Source: Pseudomonas cedrina subsp. cedrina (GTDB lineage Bacteria > Pseudomonadota > Gammaproteobacteria > Pseudomonadales > Pseudomonadaceae). From it: DNA of 64,000 bases. This document shows positions 35,444 through 43,681 of this stretch, in pieces. The notes beneath the pieces are model-generated. The model had not been told where the DNA came from. It ran no database searches and saw only the letters and a list, made by a program, of their open reading frames with translations. A program made the position numbers and the translations under genes. Position 1 is the stretch's first letter. Each line of letters begins with the position of its first letter. The stretch is from NCBI RefSeq assembly GCF_001983175.1, contig NZ_MNPW01000015.1, forward strand, positions 1-64,000. The letters run 5' to 3'.

Positions 35444-35887
35444 ATGAAAACAAGCCTCCCTAGAAAACAAAAAGGTGCCGCGGCGATCGAGTTCGCCCTG
35501 GTCTTCGGGATCTTTTTTGCCGTGTTCTATGGGTTGATCAGCTACAGCCTGCCGATGCTGTTGATGCAGTCGTTCAACCAGGCGGCAGCGGAGGCCGTGC
35601 GCCAGGCCATGTCGGTGGACCCGGCGGCCGCCGGCAGCGCTTACGGCACGCAGGTGGCCAACCGCGCCAAGACAACGGCGATCCTGCAGCTGGACTGGAT
35701 TCCACCGAGCTTCCAATTCACCGACGACTTGATCAGCGCCACCTACAACGGCACCACGCTGACCGTCACCATCTCCTACCCAACCAGCCGCCTGCATTCC
35801 GTATTCCCGACGTTGGTGGTGCCCGGCATAGGCCCCGTGCCGAATTTGCCGGCCAACCTGACTGCCCGCTCGAGTCTGCAGTTTTGA
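35444..35887 (+). CDS. tadF: TadE/TadF-family minor pilin
   Basis: 147 residues. N-terminal pseudopilin signal with cleavage after G11 (QKGAAAIEF motif) and a hydrophobic helix (ALVFGIFFAVFYGLISYS). The family supplies minor pilins needed for Flp pili. The gene overlaps pprA by four bases, and the start of pprA is a TTG. Confidence 0.83.
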   Translation: MKTSLPRKQKGAAAIEFALVFGIFFAVFYGLISYSLPMLLMQSFNQAAAEAVRQAMSVDPAAAGSAYGTQVANRAKTTAILQLDWIPPSFQFTDDLISATYNGTTLTVTISYPTSRLHSVFPTLVVPGIGPVPNLPANLTARSSLQF

Positions 35888-38610
35888 CCTCGGGGGATAA
35901 ACTCTTCGGGCGCCTGCTCGGCCGCACCAGCGCCACGCCTCTGGCCCCACCCAGTGTGCCGATGCCTGGGCTGCACCTGCAGTTGGATTCCCAAGGCCAC
36001 GTGCTGACTATCGGCGGCACCCTACGCCCACAACTCGCGACGCGGGCGCTGGGTGAGAGCCGGCCGCTGCTGCGTGAACTGTTGTGCGCCGGCAGCGCCC
36101 TGAGCATCGAAGGCAGCCCCGTCGACTGGCAACGCCAGAGCCTGGACCTGGATTTCCAGGCTGTTGCCGGGCAGGTCTTGCACACCCGAGGCTGGATCGA
36201 ACCCGAGGGCGCCGGCTGGTGCCTGCGCCTGCAGGACATTGGCGACCTGCTCGCCGGGCGGCAACGGGCGCAGCACCGTGAGCAGAACCATCAACTGGCG
36301 TGCCAGATGAGCGAGCAGTTACGGGTGTGCAGCCTGCCCCGCGTGCCCGATGTGTTCAACGAGCATCTGCGCAGCCTGGCGCAGCGCTGGCGAATCCCCT
36401 GCATCGCCTTGGCGTTGCTCGATGAAGAAGACCAGGGCTGGCGGATCTACAGCCACTACGCGGCCCACGATGCCCCCGACTTGTGGCAGACCGGCCAGGC
36501 CCTGGGCACCTGCCTGGACAGCGCCAACGGCAACGCGCCGCTGAGCCTGGCTCAAGCGCGTAGCGACAACCCGCGCCTGCAGGGTATTTTCGGCGATGCC
36601 GATGGGCTTCTGGTGCCCTATCGTGACAGCCGGGGCGTCGCCGCCTGGCTGCTTTGCGGCTTTTTCAGTGGTCAATCGCAGACCAGCGAACGGGACTGGC
36701 TGAACCTCACCGCCGCCCTCGCCGCCCCGCTGCTGAGCCGCTTGCGTGAACAGCGCTATCACCGCCAGCTCGAACGCATGGAAGCCCTGCAAGGCCTGCT
36801 CGGCACCGGCTGGTGGGAGCTGCTGCCGAGCACCCAGGAAATCCAGCTCGCACCGCAGTTGCTGCACAACCTCGGCGCGGACGATACGCCAAGCCGCCAG
36901 GCGCTGAGCCAGTGGCTGGAACTGATCCACCCCGCCGATCGCCAGGAACTGGGCAGTCGCCTGCACGACCTGCAAACCCTGGGCAAACCCCTGTTGGCCA
37001 GCGTGCGCCTGCAACGCAGCGACGCCGACCACAACCCGCTCTGGTATCGCGTACAGGGCCAGGTGCTGGGCGTGGGCGACAGCCGGCGCTGGATCGGCTT
37101 CATGCTCGACATCAGCGACATCAAGAATCAGCAAACGCAAGCCGCCGCCGCCCATGCACGCCTGGACAACCTCATCGCCAGCTCACCGGCGGTGATCTAT
37201 GTGCAGCGCTACGTCAACGGCGCCCTGCACCCGGCCTTCTTCAGCGACAGCCTGTTGCCGCTGCTGGGCTGGACATTGGCCGACTGCAACCACGACAGCC
37301 TGGCCTCCCTGATTCATCCCGACGACCGCGACCTTTACTTCGAACGCACTCGCCAGCTGTTGCGAGAAGGCGCCGTGCGCAGCCGCTATCGCCTGCGCGA
37401 CAAACAGGGCCAGTACCATTGGCTGCTGGATGAAGCAAAGTTACTGCGCGATGACCTGGGCTTGCCGCTCGAGGCGGTGGGGTTGTGGCTGGATGTCACC
37501 GAAGCGACGCTGGCCGCCGAACAGGTCAAACAAAGCGAAGAGCGCTACCGCATCCTGGTTGAAGACTCCCCGGCGATGATCTGCCGCTATCGCCCGGACC
37601 TGACACTGACCTTCGGCAACACGCCGCTGGCCAACCACCTGGAGTGCCTGCCCGCGCAACTGCCGGGGTTGAACCTGGGCCATTGGCTGTCGGACGAACA
37701 ACGCCAGGCCTTCGTGCAACGCATCGGCCAATTGACCGTTGAATTCCCGGTCAGCACCGCCGAAATCAGCCTGGAACTGCCCGGCCGCGAACATGCCTGG
37801 TGGGTCTGGTCGGACCGTGGCGTGTTTGATGAGCAAGGCAGGCTGGTGGAAATACAGGCGGTGGGACGCGACAACACCGAAGTGCGGCGCTCCCAGCAGC
37901 AACTGACACAAAGCGCCAAGATGGCCACCCTGGGTGAAATGGCCACGGGCCTGGCCCATGAGATCAACCAGCCGCTGAATGTGATGCGCATGGCCATCGT
38001 CAACATGCTCAAGCGCTTGAGCAGCGGCGATGCGCAGGCCGACTACCTCACCGAAAAACTGCAGCGCATCGATGCCCAGGTCCAGCGCGCCACGCGAGTG
38101 GTGGACCATATGCGCGTGTTTGGCCGCCGCTCAGAGATCGAACAACACCCTTTCGACCCGTCGCAGGCGGTGGAAGGCATGCTGTCGCTGCTCGGCGAAG
38201 GCTTGCGCGGCAAGGGTGTGGAGCTACGCATCGCGCCGGCGGACTTTACGCTGCAGGTCAAGGGTTACGTGGATCAGCTTGAGCAGGTGCTGATCAACCT
38301 GGTGGTCAATGCCCGTGATGCGCTGTTGAGCAAACGGCACACCGATCCGGCGTTCCGCCCCTGCATCGCGATACATTGCGAGCACGACAGCCGCCATCTA
38401 CGCATCTGGGTGGAGGATAACGGCCCAGGCATTGATCCACGCTTGCTGGAGCGGATCTTCGAACCGTTCTTTACCACCAAGCCGATTGGCGTGGGCACGG
38501 GGCTGGGGTTGTCGGTGAGCTACGGGATCGTGGAAAACATGGGCGGACGCTTAAGCGTTGCCAATGGGGAGCACGGGGCGAGGTTCTGTGTGGAGTTGCC
38601 GCTGATCTAG
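35884..38610 (+). CDS. pprA: Sensor histidine kinase of the Tad locus (PprA-like)
   Basis: 908 residues if translation begins at the TTG at 35884, which overlaps the tadF stop (TTGA), as expected for translational coupling. No ATG occurs in the first 26 codons, so another start is at 35962. A GAF-like region (about 140-290) is followed by three PAS-like domains (each about 120 residues, e.g. starting near 300, 430 and 555), then HisKA with H692 in ATGLAHEINQPLN and an HATPase domain with the G1 motif VEDNGPGIDP and G2 VGTGLGLSV. No membrane segment is visible, so it is cytoplasmic. Its stop shares CTAG with tadG. Confidence 0.87.
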   Translation: MTSGDKLFGRLLGRTSATPLAPPSVPMPGLHLQLDSQGHVLTIGGTLRPQLATRALGESRPLLRELLCAGSALSIEGSPVDWQRQSLDLDFQAVAGQVLHTRGWIEPEGAGWCLRLQDIGDLLAGRQRAQHREQNHQLACQMSEQLRVCSLPRVPDVFNEHLRSLAQRWRIPCIALALLDEEDQGWRIYSHYAAHDAPDLWQTGQALGTCLDSANGNAPLSLAQARSDNPRLQGIFGDADGLLVPYRDSRGVAAWLLCGFFSGQSQTSERDWLNLTAALAAPLLSRLREQRYHRQLERMEALQGLLGTGWWELLPSTQEIQLAPQLLHNLGADDTPSRQALSQWLELIHPADRQELGSRLHDLQTLGKPLLASVRLQRSDADHNPLWYRVQGQVLGVGDSRRWIGFMLDISDIKNQQTQAAAAHARLDNLIASSPAVIYVQRYVNGALHPAFFSDSLLPLLGWTLADCNHDSLASLIHPDDRDLYFERTRQLLREGAVRSRYRLRDKQGQYHWLLDEAKLLRDDLGLPLEAVGLWLDVTEATLAAEQVKQSEERYRILVEDSPAMICRYRPDLTLTFGNTPLANHLECLPAQLPGLNLGHWLSDEQRQAFVQRIGQLTVEFPVSTAEISLELPGREHAWWVWSDRGVFDEQGRLVEIQAVGRDNTEVRRSQQQLTQSAKMATLGEMATGLAHEINQPLNVMRMAIVNMLKRLSSGDAQADYLTEKLQRIDAQVQRATRVVDHMRVFGRRSEIEQHPFDPSQAVEGMLSLLGEGLRGKGVELRIAPADFTLQVKGYVDQLEQVLINLVVNARDALLSKRHTDPAFRPCIAIHCEHDSRHLRIWVEDNGPGIDPRLLERIFEPFFTTKPIGVGTGLGLSVSYGIVENMGGRLSVANGEHGARFCVELPLI

Positions 38611-40553
38611 ATCACCAGGTAGGCGCGGCCCATGTGGCAACTGAGGTTAGCGCCGACTTCGGCGTTGCCGAGGTTGATGCCGAGGGATTTGAAGAGGGTG
38701 TTGACGATAGGGTCCAGCAAAGGCGCAAGGAGATTCTGGATTGCGCTCACCAAGGTCGTCGTTATCGTCGCCAAGAAGCCAGCGACCCCCGCAAGCGCGC
38801 CGCTTGAAACAGATCCACTGGGTGGCGCATAGGTTACTTGAAGACCCGCCAAGGTTCCGCTGAGGCTCGCAACCATATCGCCGGTCGGTTGTAGCATCCT
38901 GTAGGTCGGTGCCTGATTCATTTCCGCGACAGCTGAATAGAACAGCGTTCCCATTTGAGAACCGATAGTGGACTGAGCTTTCAATAAAAGCCCACCCCCC
39001 ACGTTGGGCGTACGCGGCCCGCAAAGAACCACCAGCCGGCAGCGCTTGGAGCCGATGTCTAAAAGGCGTATGGGCTGGGCTGCGACCGGCGCGGATGAAG
39101 AAAACGCCGACGCGGCATCAATGTTTCCAACCGCTAGCGCGGCTGGACTGGCGGTGGCGTGTACCGTCAGCGATTTGGTTGCGTTATTGACGCAACTGAA
39201 ATCGGTAACGTGACTTGTCGCACCACCCGCTTCGATCAGAATATCCAGCTTGCTGGCGATCTCGACGTCGGTGGAATCACAGGCGACCGCACACAATACC
39301 GAGCTGACGACCCCGGCAAGATTCAAATGCAGCAGATTATTGACGACGCCTGCCACAGGTGTTGCCAGGCTGGTGACTGTCGAAGCCAGTCCGGAAACGA
39401 GCTTCAACACGGACATGTCGATGGTTACCAACGTCCTTACTTGTGCCGTGCGCACATAGATCTGATCCGTCTGCGGGTTCTTTGCCAACCCCTCCTTTGC
39501 CTTCGCCGGATTACCTATCGCCGACAACTGCGGTGGTTCGATCACTTTGGTCTGAATTGAGACATTGCCTATCAGCGGAATATTCATCTGAACCGCTGCA
39601 CCCGCCGCACTCTTGCTGCCGGACAATTGCGCCACGGTCTCAAGCAACTGAAACAGCTGCACGTTGGTGTTCAACGCAGCAGCGGGGGTTCCGGTAGCGA
39701 TCTTCAGCAAGTCCCCAACCTTCAAGACTTGGGTATTGGGGGCGATTGCCTTCACCGAAATCACGTCGGTGATGATCGCCGTCGCGACCGTCCCGTTTTG
39801 TTGCAGCACCTTTACCGTCGAGTCGATCAGTTGAGTCGCGGAGACGGCGGTATTGAGCAACGCGTCGTAGTCGCCCGCCGCCACATTCAATTGAATCGCC
39901 AGCTGGTCCAAGTAGCTGAGCAGGTTCACGTTGGTCTGGATCAAACCATTCCAGCCCGCAGCCGTCAGCGAAAGGCTGCCACCCAACAAGCCGCCGATGG
40001 TTGCGTTCAGAAAAGGCGACTTTGTGGAGTCCACCGACGCCAGGCTGCTGCGAATCGTCAACTGCGCCACCGGCGGCGCATAAGCGGCCACAGCCGTCGC
40101 GCTCAAGACGGTTTGCGCCGGCGCAGGGGTGGCACTGAACATATTCCAGATGCCGGTGGCGATACTGGTCGCTACGCTGCGTGTCGCGATCACGCGCACG
40201 GCCTCGCTTTTAGTGGCATCCGGGGTAAAGACACGGATATTGCTCGCGTTGGTCGGCAATGTGCCGCACGTCACCGTCAGGCCACGGCTGTTGTCGCCGG
40301 CGACCACGGTGAAACCGTTGCGGGCGGCGTTCTCCCGGGCGTAGTCGTTGGCTGTATTCGCGGGGCTGCACAAGCCGCCACGGCTGGCGGTCTCCAGCGC
40401 CGAGGTGTCGGCGATGGACTGCAACTTGCGTTTTTCCAGGTAGAGACGGCCGCTGTCCACCGCCAGCACCATGAACACCAGGGCCACCGCCAGGGTGCCT
40501 GCCGCCATCAAGCCAATCGCACCACGCTGCCTGCAACCAAGTCGGGGAGACAT
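38607..40553 (-). CDS. tadG: TadG-family pilus assembly protein
   Basis: 648 residues. Starts with a short basic region, a hydrophobic helix (IGLMAAGTLAVALVFMVLAV, residues 13-32) and the TadG-like N-terminal domain with RLYLEKRKLQSIADTSALETA. The remainder is a long periplasmic region of low sequence conservation with repeated Ala/Thr/Ser-rich stretches. Involved in pilus assembly or anchoring. Transcribed towards pprA and overlapping its stop through a shared CTAG. Its promoter region contains a REPIN. Confidence 0.85.
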   Translation of the reverse strand: MSPRLGCRQRGAIGLMAAGTLAVALVFMVLAVDSGRLYLEKRKLQSIADTSALETASRGGLCSPANTANDYARENAARNGFTVVAGDNSRGLTVTCGTLPTNASNIRVFTPDATKSEAVRVIATRSVATSIATGIWNMFSATPAPAQTVLSATAVAAYAPPVAQLTIRSSLASVDSTKSPFLNATIGGLLGGSLSLTAAGWNGLIQTNVNLLSYLDQLAIQLNVAAGDYDALLNTAVSATQLIDSTVKVLQQNGTVATAIITDVISVKAIAPNTQVLKVGDLLKIATGTPAAALNTNVQLFQLLETVAQLSGSKSAAGAAVQMNIPLIGNVSIQTKVIEPPQLSAIGNPAKAKEGLAKNPQTDQIYVRTAQVRTLVTIDMSVLKLVSGLASTVTSLATPVAGVVNNLLHLNLAGVVSSVLCAVACDSTDVEIASKLDILIEAGGATSHVTDFSCVNNATKSLTVHATASPAALAVGNIDAASAFSSSAPVAAQPIRLLDIGSKRCRLVVLCGPRTPNVGGGLLLKAQSTIGSQMGTLFYSAVAEMNQAPTYRMLQPTGDMVASLSGTLAGLQVTYAPPSGSVSSGALAGVAGFLATITTTLVSAIQNLLAPLLDPIVNTLFKSLGINLGNAEVGANLSCHMGRAYLVI

Positions 40554-40673
40554 CAGGCACTCCTTAGCGCTTACTCTCCGTTATTGGCTTGGAGTGTAGA
40601 CAAGCGCTAGCCAGTTGCCACATTTGACGACTGACGGAGGCCCTGTGAACGCTGGCATTATTGTAGTGAGCGG

Positions 40674-40793
40674 GCTTGCCCCGCGCCGGGCTGCGAAGCA
40701 GCCCCAATAAAGACACCGCTGTGTTTCAGCTAGGCCGGGGTCGCCTGGTTTGGGGCGGCTTCGCCCCCCAGCGCGGGGCAAGCCCGCTCACTA
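40674..40793. repeat. REPIN, TAGTGAGCGGGCTTGCC long type
   Basis: Inverted arms TAGTGAGCGGGCTTGCCCCG and complement. Core orientation (CCCCAATAAAGACACC) is opposite to the copies at 12014 and 17330 and the same as at 53341. It lies between the tadG start and the DUF4136 gene end (gap 40554-40832), which holds nothing else that I can support. Confidence 0.9.
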
Positions 40794-40832
40794 CAAGTTG
40801 CTTCTCAGCTCCCAAATAGTGGGTGAGGGGGC

Positions 40833-41390
40833 TTAGCGGGGTGGATAGCTGGAGAGTACCCGGGTAACGGTGGCGCGGATGGCTTTGTCGCGATCCTGTG
40901 GATTAGGCGAGCTGGCCATCATTTGTTCGTCGCTGCCGCGCCAGACCAGTTTGCCGTCCTTGCCGTCGAGCAAGTCGATCTGCAGGGTAGCGACCTTGTA
41001 GGTGATGTTGCGCGTTTCGTTGTACATCGGCGCGCCCCAATAGCCATTCCAGGGTCCGCCCCAGGCGCCGCCATAGTTGGTGGTGACCTGTTGCTGGCGG
41101 TCCTCGACGATCAGGTACGCCTGAACGTTCACGTCGGCGCGGGTACCCGGCGCCGCCGGGCGCAGGCCGCGCTGGTCGAGTTGTTCGCTCACGGCCTGGC
41201 GGATGCGCTGTTCGGTGAGGTCGCTCTTGATGCGCGGATCATCCGGGCGATATTGCAGGGCCGGGTCTTTCCAGGCCCAGCTGCGGTAGGCGCCGAAATC
41301 CCGGCTGGCATCATAATCGTGGTTGACCTGGCTGGTCTGGCAACCGCCCAGCAGCACTACAACGGCAAGCGTAGCGATACGACGAAACAT
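40833..41390 (-). CDS. DUF4136 lipoprotein (copy 1)
   Basis: 185 residues from the ATG at 41390, preceded by GAGGAAAACC. The lipobox LLGGC near residue 17 predicts a lipoprotein. The body matches DUF4136, with the sequence [11 protein letters not shown] and [11 protein letters not shown] tyrosine/glycine-rich run in the middle (NYGGAWGGPWNGYWGAP) is typical. Function unknown; the family contains envelope lipoproteins. It is paralogous to the next gene and follows it on the same strand by 45 bp. Confidence 0.8.
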   Translation of the reverse strand: MFRRIATLAVVVLLGGCQTSQVNHDYDASRDFGAYRSWAWKDPALQYRPDDPRIKSDLTEQRIRQAVSEQLDQRGLRPAAPGTRADVNVQAYLIVEDRQQQVTTNYGGAWGGPWNGYWGAPMYNETRNITYKVATLQIDLLDGKDGKLVWRGSDEQMMASSPNPQDRDKAIRATVTRVLSSYPPR

Positions 41391-41435
41391 GGTTTTCCTC
41401 CACAACGCGACCCGCGCTCGAAATAAGAATAGCGT

Positions 41436-42038
41436 TTAACTGGGGGGATACGCCGTCATTGCCTTTTGCACCGCCTGGCGCAAAGCGTCTCCCCGCTCGC
41501 TGAGGCTTCCCTGGCTGCTCGTTTCCGCACTGGCACTCCACACTGGCTGGCCGGTACGGGCATCGAACAGATCGACGCGAACCACAACGACCTGGACCTC
41601 ATAGGTACGCACGATCGGCATCGAGTTGTACATGCCGTAGCCATTGTTATAGCGGTTGTAGCCGCCGTAACCATAGCCATAGTCATCGCGCACTTGCCTG
41701 AGGCGCTTTTCCTGGCGCACGTCGGCGCTGACCAGCAGGTCGGCGGGGCGGTTGTCGTGCAGCGGGCGCAGGCCGCGCTGGTCGAGGGCGCCGCTGACCG
41801 CTTCGGCAATCTGCGCAGCGTCTGCCCAGGCCGTGCCCGCCGGCAACTGGCCGTTGCGCCAGGCCCAGCTGCGGTAGGCGCCGTAGTCGCGCACCGGCGC
41901 AGGGTAGGCGCTGGCATCAAAGGTGGTGGCGGCCTGGGGCGGCGCCGGCGGGATCGGCGTGGATGCCGCGACATAAGGGTTGGGGCTTGAACAGGCAGCC
42001 AACCCCAGGGATAACAGGATCAAACAGAGACGACGCAT
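41436..42038 (-). CDS. DUF4136 lipoprotein (copy 2)
   Basis: 200 residues. N-terminal lipoprotein signal ([11 protein letters not shown], residues 6-16), a proline-rich stretch (TPIPPAPPQ) and a DUF4136 domain with [12 protein letters not shown] and [10 protein letters not shown], which align with the sister gene downstream. Glycine/tyrosine/asparagine-rich segment ([12 protein letters not shown]). Outer- or inner-membrane lipoprotein of unknown role; tandem duplication with copy 1 followed by divergence. Confidence 0.8.
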   Translation of the reverse strand: MRRLCLILLSLGLAACSSPNPYVAASTPIPPAPPQAATTFDASAYPAPVRDYGAYRSWAWRNGQLPAGTAWADAAQIAEAVSGALDQRGLRPLHDNRPADLLVSADVRQEKRLRQVRDDYGYGYGGYNRYNNGYGMYNSMPIVRTYEVQVVVVRVDLFDARTGQPVWSASAETSSQGSLSERGDALRQAVQKAMTAYPPS

Positions 42039-42062
42039 TTCGACCTCCGCAGACTGGGCCGC

Positions 42063-42812
42063 TCAAACCGGACGGCAGATCCAGTGCAAATAGCGCCCAA
42101 GTCCGGCAAAGCTTGGGTGACGACGGTGAGCGAGCTCCATCTCGACAAGGTCCTGTAAATCAGCGCGGGCCTGGAATTCCACCGACATGTAATCGTGAAA
42201 CACCCGCACACCACTTTGGCTTTCGACCTGCCAAAGGCCGTTGAGTTGCGCCGCCAATTCACGTGGATCGAGCGGTTGTTGCGGCGTAAGGCTCTGCTTT
42301 TCGCCAGCCATGTCGTTGTTGCGCATCTTGCGGAAGTGGCCCTTGAGCAGGTTGCGATAAATCAGCGCATCGCGGTTATAGAACGCCAACGATAACCAGC
42401 CGCCGGGCACCGTGAGTTGGTGCAGCACCGGCAGGATCGCATGGGGTTCGGCCAGCCATTCCAGCACGGCGTGACACAGCACCAGGTCATAGGGTTCGGT
42501 GAGCTGGCCGAGCAGGTCTTGCCAGGGCGCGTGGATAAAGGTAGCGGTTTGCCCGGCATCGGCGAAGCGTTGCCGCGCGCCGTCAAGCATCGGTTCGGCA
42601 GGTTCGGCCAGGGTGACCTGATGGCCTTGCTCGGCCAGCCACAGCGACATGTGGCCCAGGCCCGCGCCGATATCCAATACGCGCAAGGGGCGCTTGGGCA
42701 GGGCTTCGGTGAGATCCGCCTGAAGCACCGCCAGGCGGATGGCGCCTTTGGCACCGCCGTAGATTTTCTCGGCGAAGCGCGTGGCCAACTGGTCGAAATG
42801 GCGATCACTCAT
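42063..42812 (-). CDS. cmoM: tRNA (5-carboxymethoxyuridine) methyltransferase CmoM
   Basis: 249 residues from the ATG at 42812. Class I SAM methyltransferase with the motif VLDIGAGLGHMSL (about residues 46-58). The N-terminal segment DRHFDQLATRFAEKIYGGAKG is the CmoM/SmtA signature. It methylates cmo5U34 of tRNA to mcmo5U. Its start overlaps the stop of the MazG-like gene by a few bases, so both are probably co-translated. Confidence 0.87.
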   Translation of the reverse strand: MSDRHFDQLATRFAEKIYGGAKGAIRLAVLQADLTEALPKRPLRVLDIGAGLGHMSLWLAEQGHQVTLAEPAEPMLDGARQRFADAGQTATFIHAPWQDLLGQLTEPYDLVLCHAVLEWLAEPHAILPVLHQLTVPGGWLSLAFYNRDALIYRNLLKGHFRKMRNNDMAGEKQSLTPQQPLDPRELAAQLNGLWQVESQSGVRVFHDYMSVEFQARADLQDLVEMELAHRRHPSFAGLGRYLHWICRPV

Positions 42813-43113
42813 GGGCAAACCGCCGCTCGCTGTCGGCCAGTTTGGCGCTGACCACCTCGTTCATGTCCAGGCCCAGCTCACTGCACAGCAACAGCAGGTA
42901 GAGCACGATATCGCCGACTTCCTGTCCGGCATGGGCAAGGGTGTCAGCCGGTAGCTGGCGCGATTGGTCTTCGCTCAGCCATTGGAAGATTTCCACCAGC
43001 TCGGCCATTTCGACGCTGGCGGCCATGGCCAGGTTTTTCGGGCTGTGGAATCGCTTCCAGTCGTTGGTATCGCGGATGCGGTGCAAGCGTTCGGTGAGGT
43101 GTTCGAGGTTCAT
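42805..43113 (-). CDS. MazG-like nucleotide pyrophosphohydrolase-family protein
   Basis: 102 residues from the ATG at 43113. All-alpha NTP pyrophosphohydrolase fold of the MazG-like/dCTPase type (RS21-C6): the acidic metal-binding helices are visible as VEMAELVEIFQWL and GQEVGDIVLYLLLLCSELG. Predicted to hydrolyse non-canonical or excess dNTPs. It is much shorter than full MazG. A GGAGCGCC site precedes the ATG. The longer reading frame extending to 43806 covers intergenic sequence and antisense of neighbours and is not used. Confidence 0.84.
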   Translation of the reverse strand: MNLEHLTERLHRIRDTNDWKRFHSPKNLAMAASVEMAELVEIFQWLSEDQSRQLPADTLAHAGQEVGDIVLYLLLLCSELGLDMNEVVSAKLADSERRFAHE

Positions 43114-43317
43114 GGGGCGCTCCTGAAGGCGTATAGCTTCGGGGGGATGGGCGTTGAAGGCAAGTGAATAGCGGTGGTGGCGCCCACAATCGACTGCGCA
43201 CATCCTTGAATGATTAATCGCAAATTCACACGAGCAACCTCTATGCTTGCAGGGAACTAGCCCGTCGCAATAACAACCAAGACACAGATACGCCCACCTT
43301 CTCATCAGGACACACAC

Positions 43318-43611
43318 ATGCAGGTAGAAAGTTTTTTCGAATGGTTGGGCCAGGCGCTCGGTTCCGTCATCCGCTTTATCGTCGACGGGCTCAGCGGACT
43401 CTTCGGCGCGTTGACCCACGCCGGCAGTAACTTTGTCGACGGGCTGTCGCGGACCTTGGGCATGGATACTTCGATCATCAGCATCATCACCCTGATCATC
43501 GGCCTGCTTTTCCTGTATTCGGCCGTTCGAGCCTTCATGCGCGCCTCGGTCATCATGGGCATCATCTGGCTGTTGCTCGGCCTGTGGCTCCTTAGCTGGG
43601 TCGTCCACTAG
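43318..43611 (+). CDS. Small membrane protein of unknown function
   Basis: 97 residues. An N-terminal amphipathic half (FFEWLGQALGSVIRFIVDGL) is followed by two membrane segments (SIISIITLIIGLLFLYSAV and VIMGIIWLLLGLWLLSWVV). No domain is recognised. A 204-bp upstream gap separates it from the divergent MazG-like gene; the MATE exporter follows after 70 bp. It may be stress- or envelope-related, but the sequence gives no direct support for that. Confidence 0.65.
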   Translation: MQVESFFEWLGQALGSVIRFIVDGLSGLFGALTHAGSNFVDGLSRTLGMDTSIISIITLIIGLLFLYSAVRAFMRASVIMGIIWLLLGLWLLSWVVH

Positions 43612-43681
43612 CAGGTCCTCCCACATAGGTTCGGCCGCGTCGCTCAAGCCCGGTACAATGCCGCTCCCCCAAGGAGCCTGC

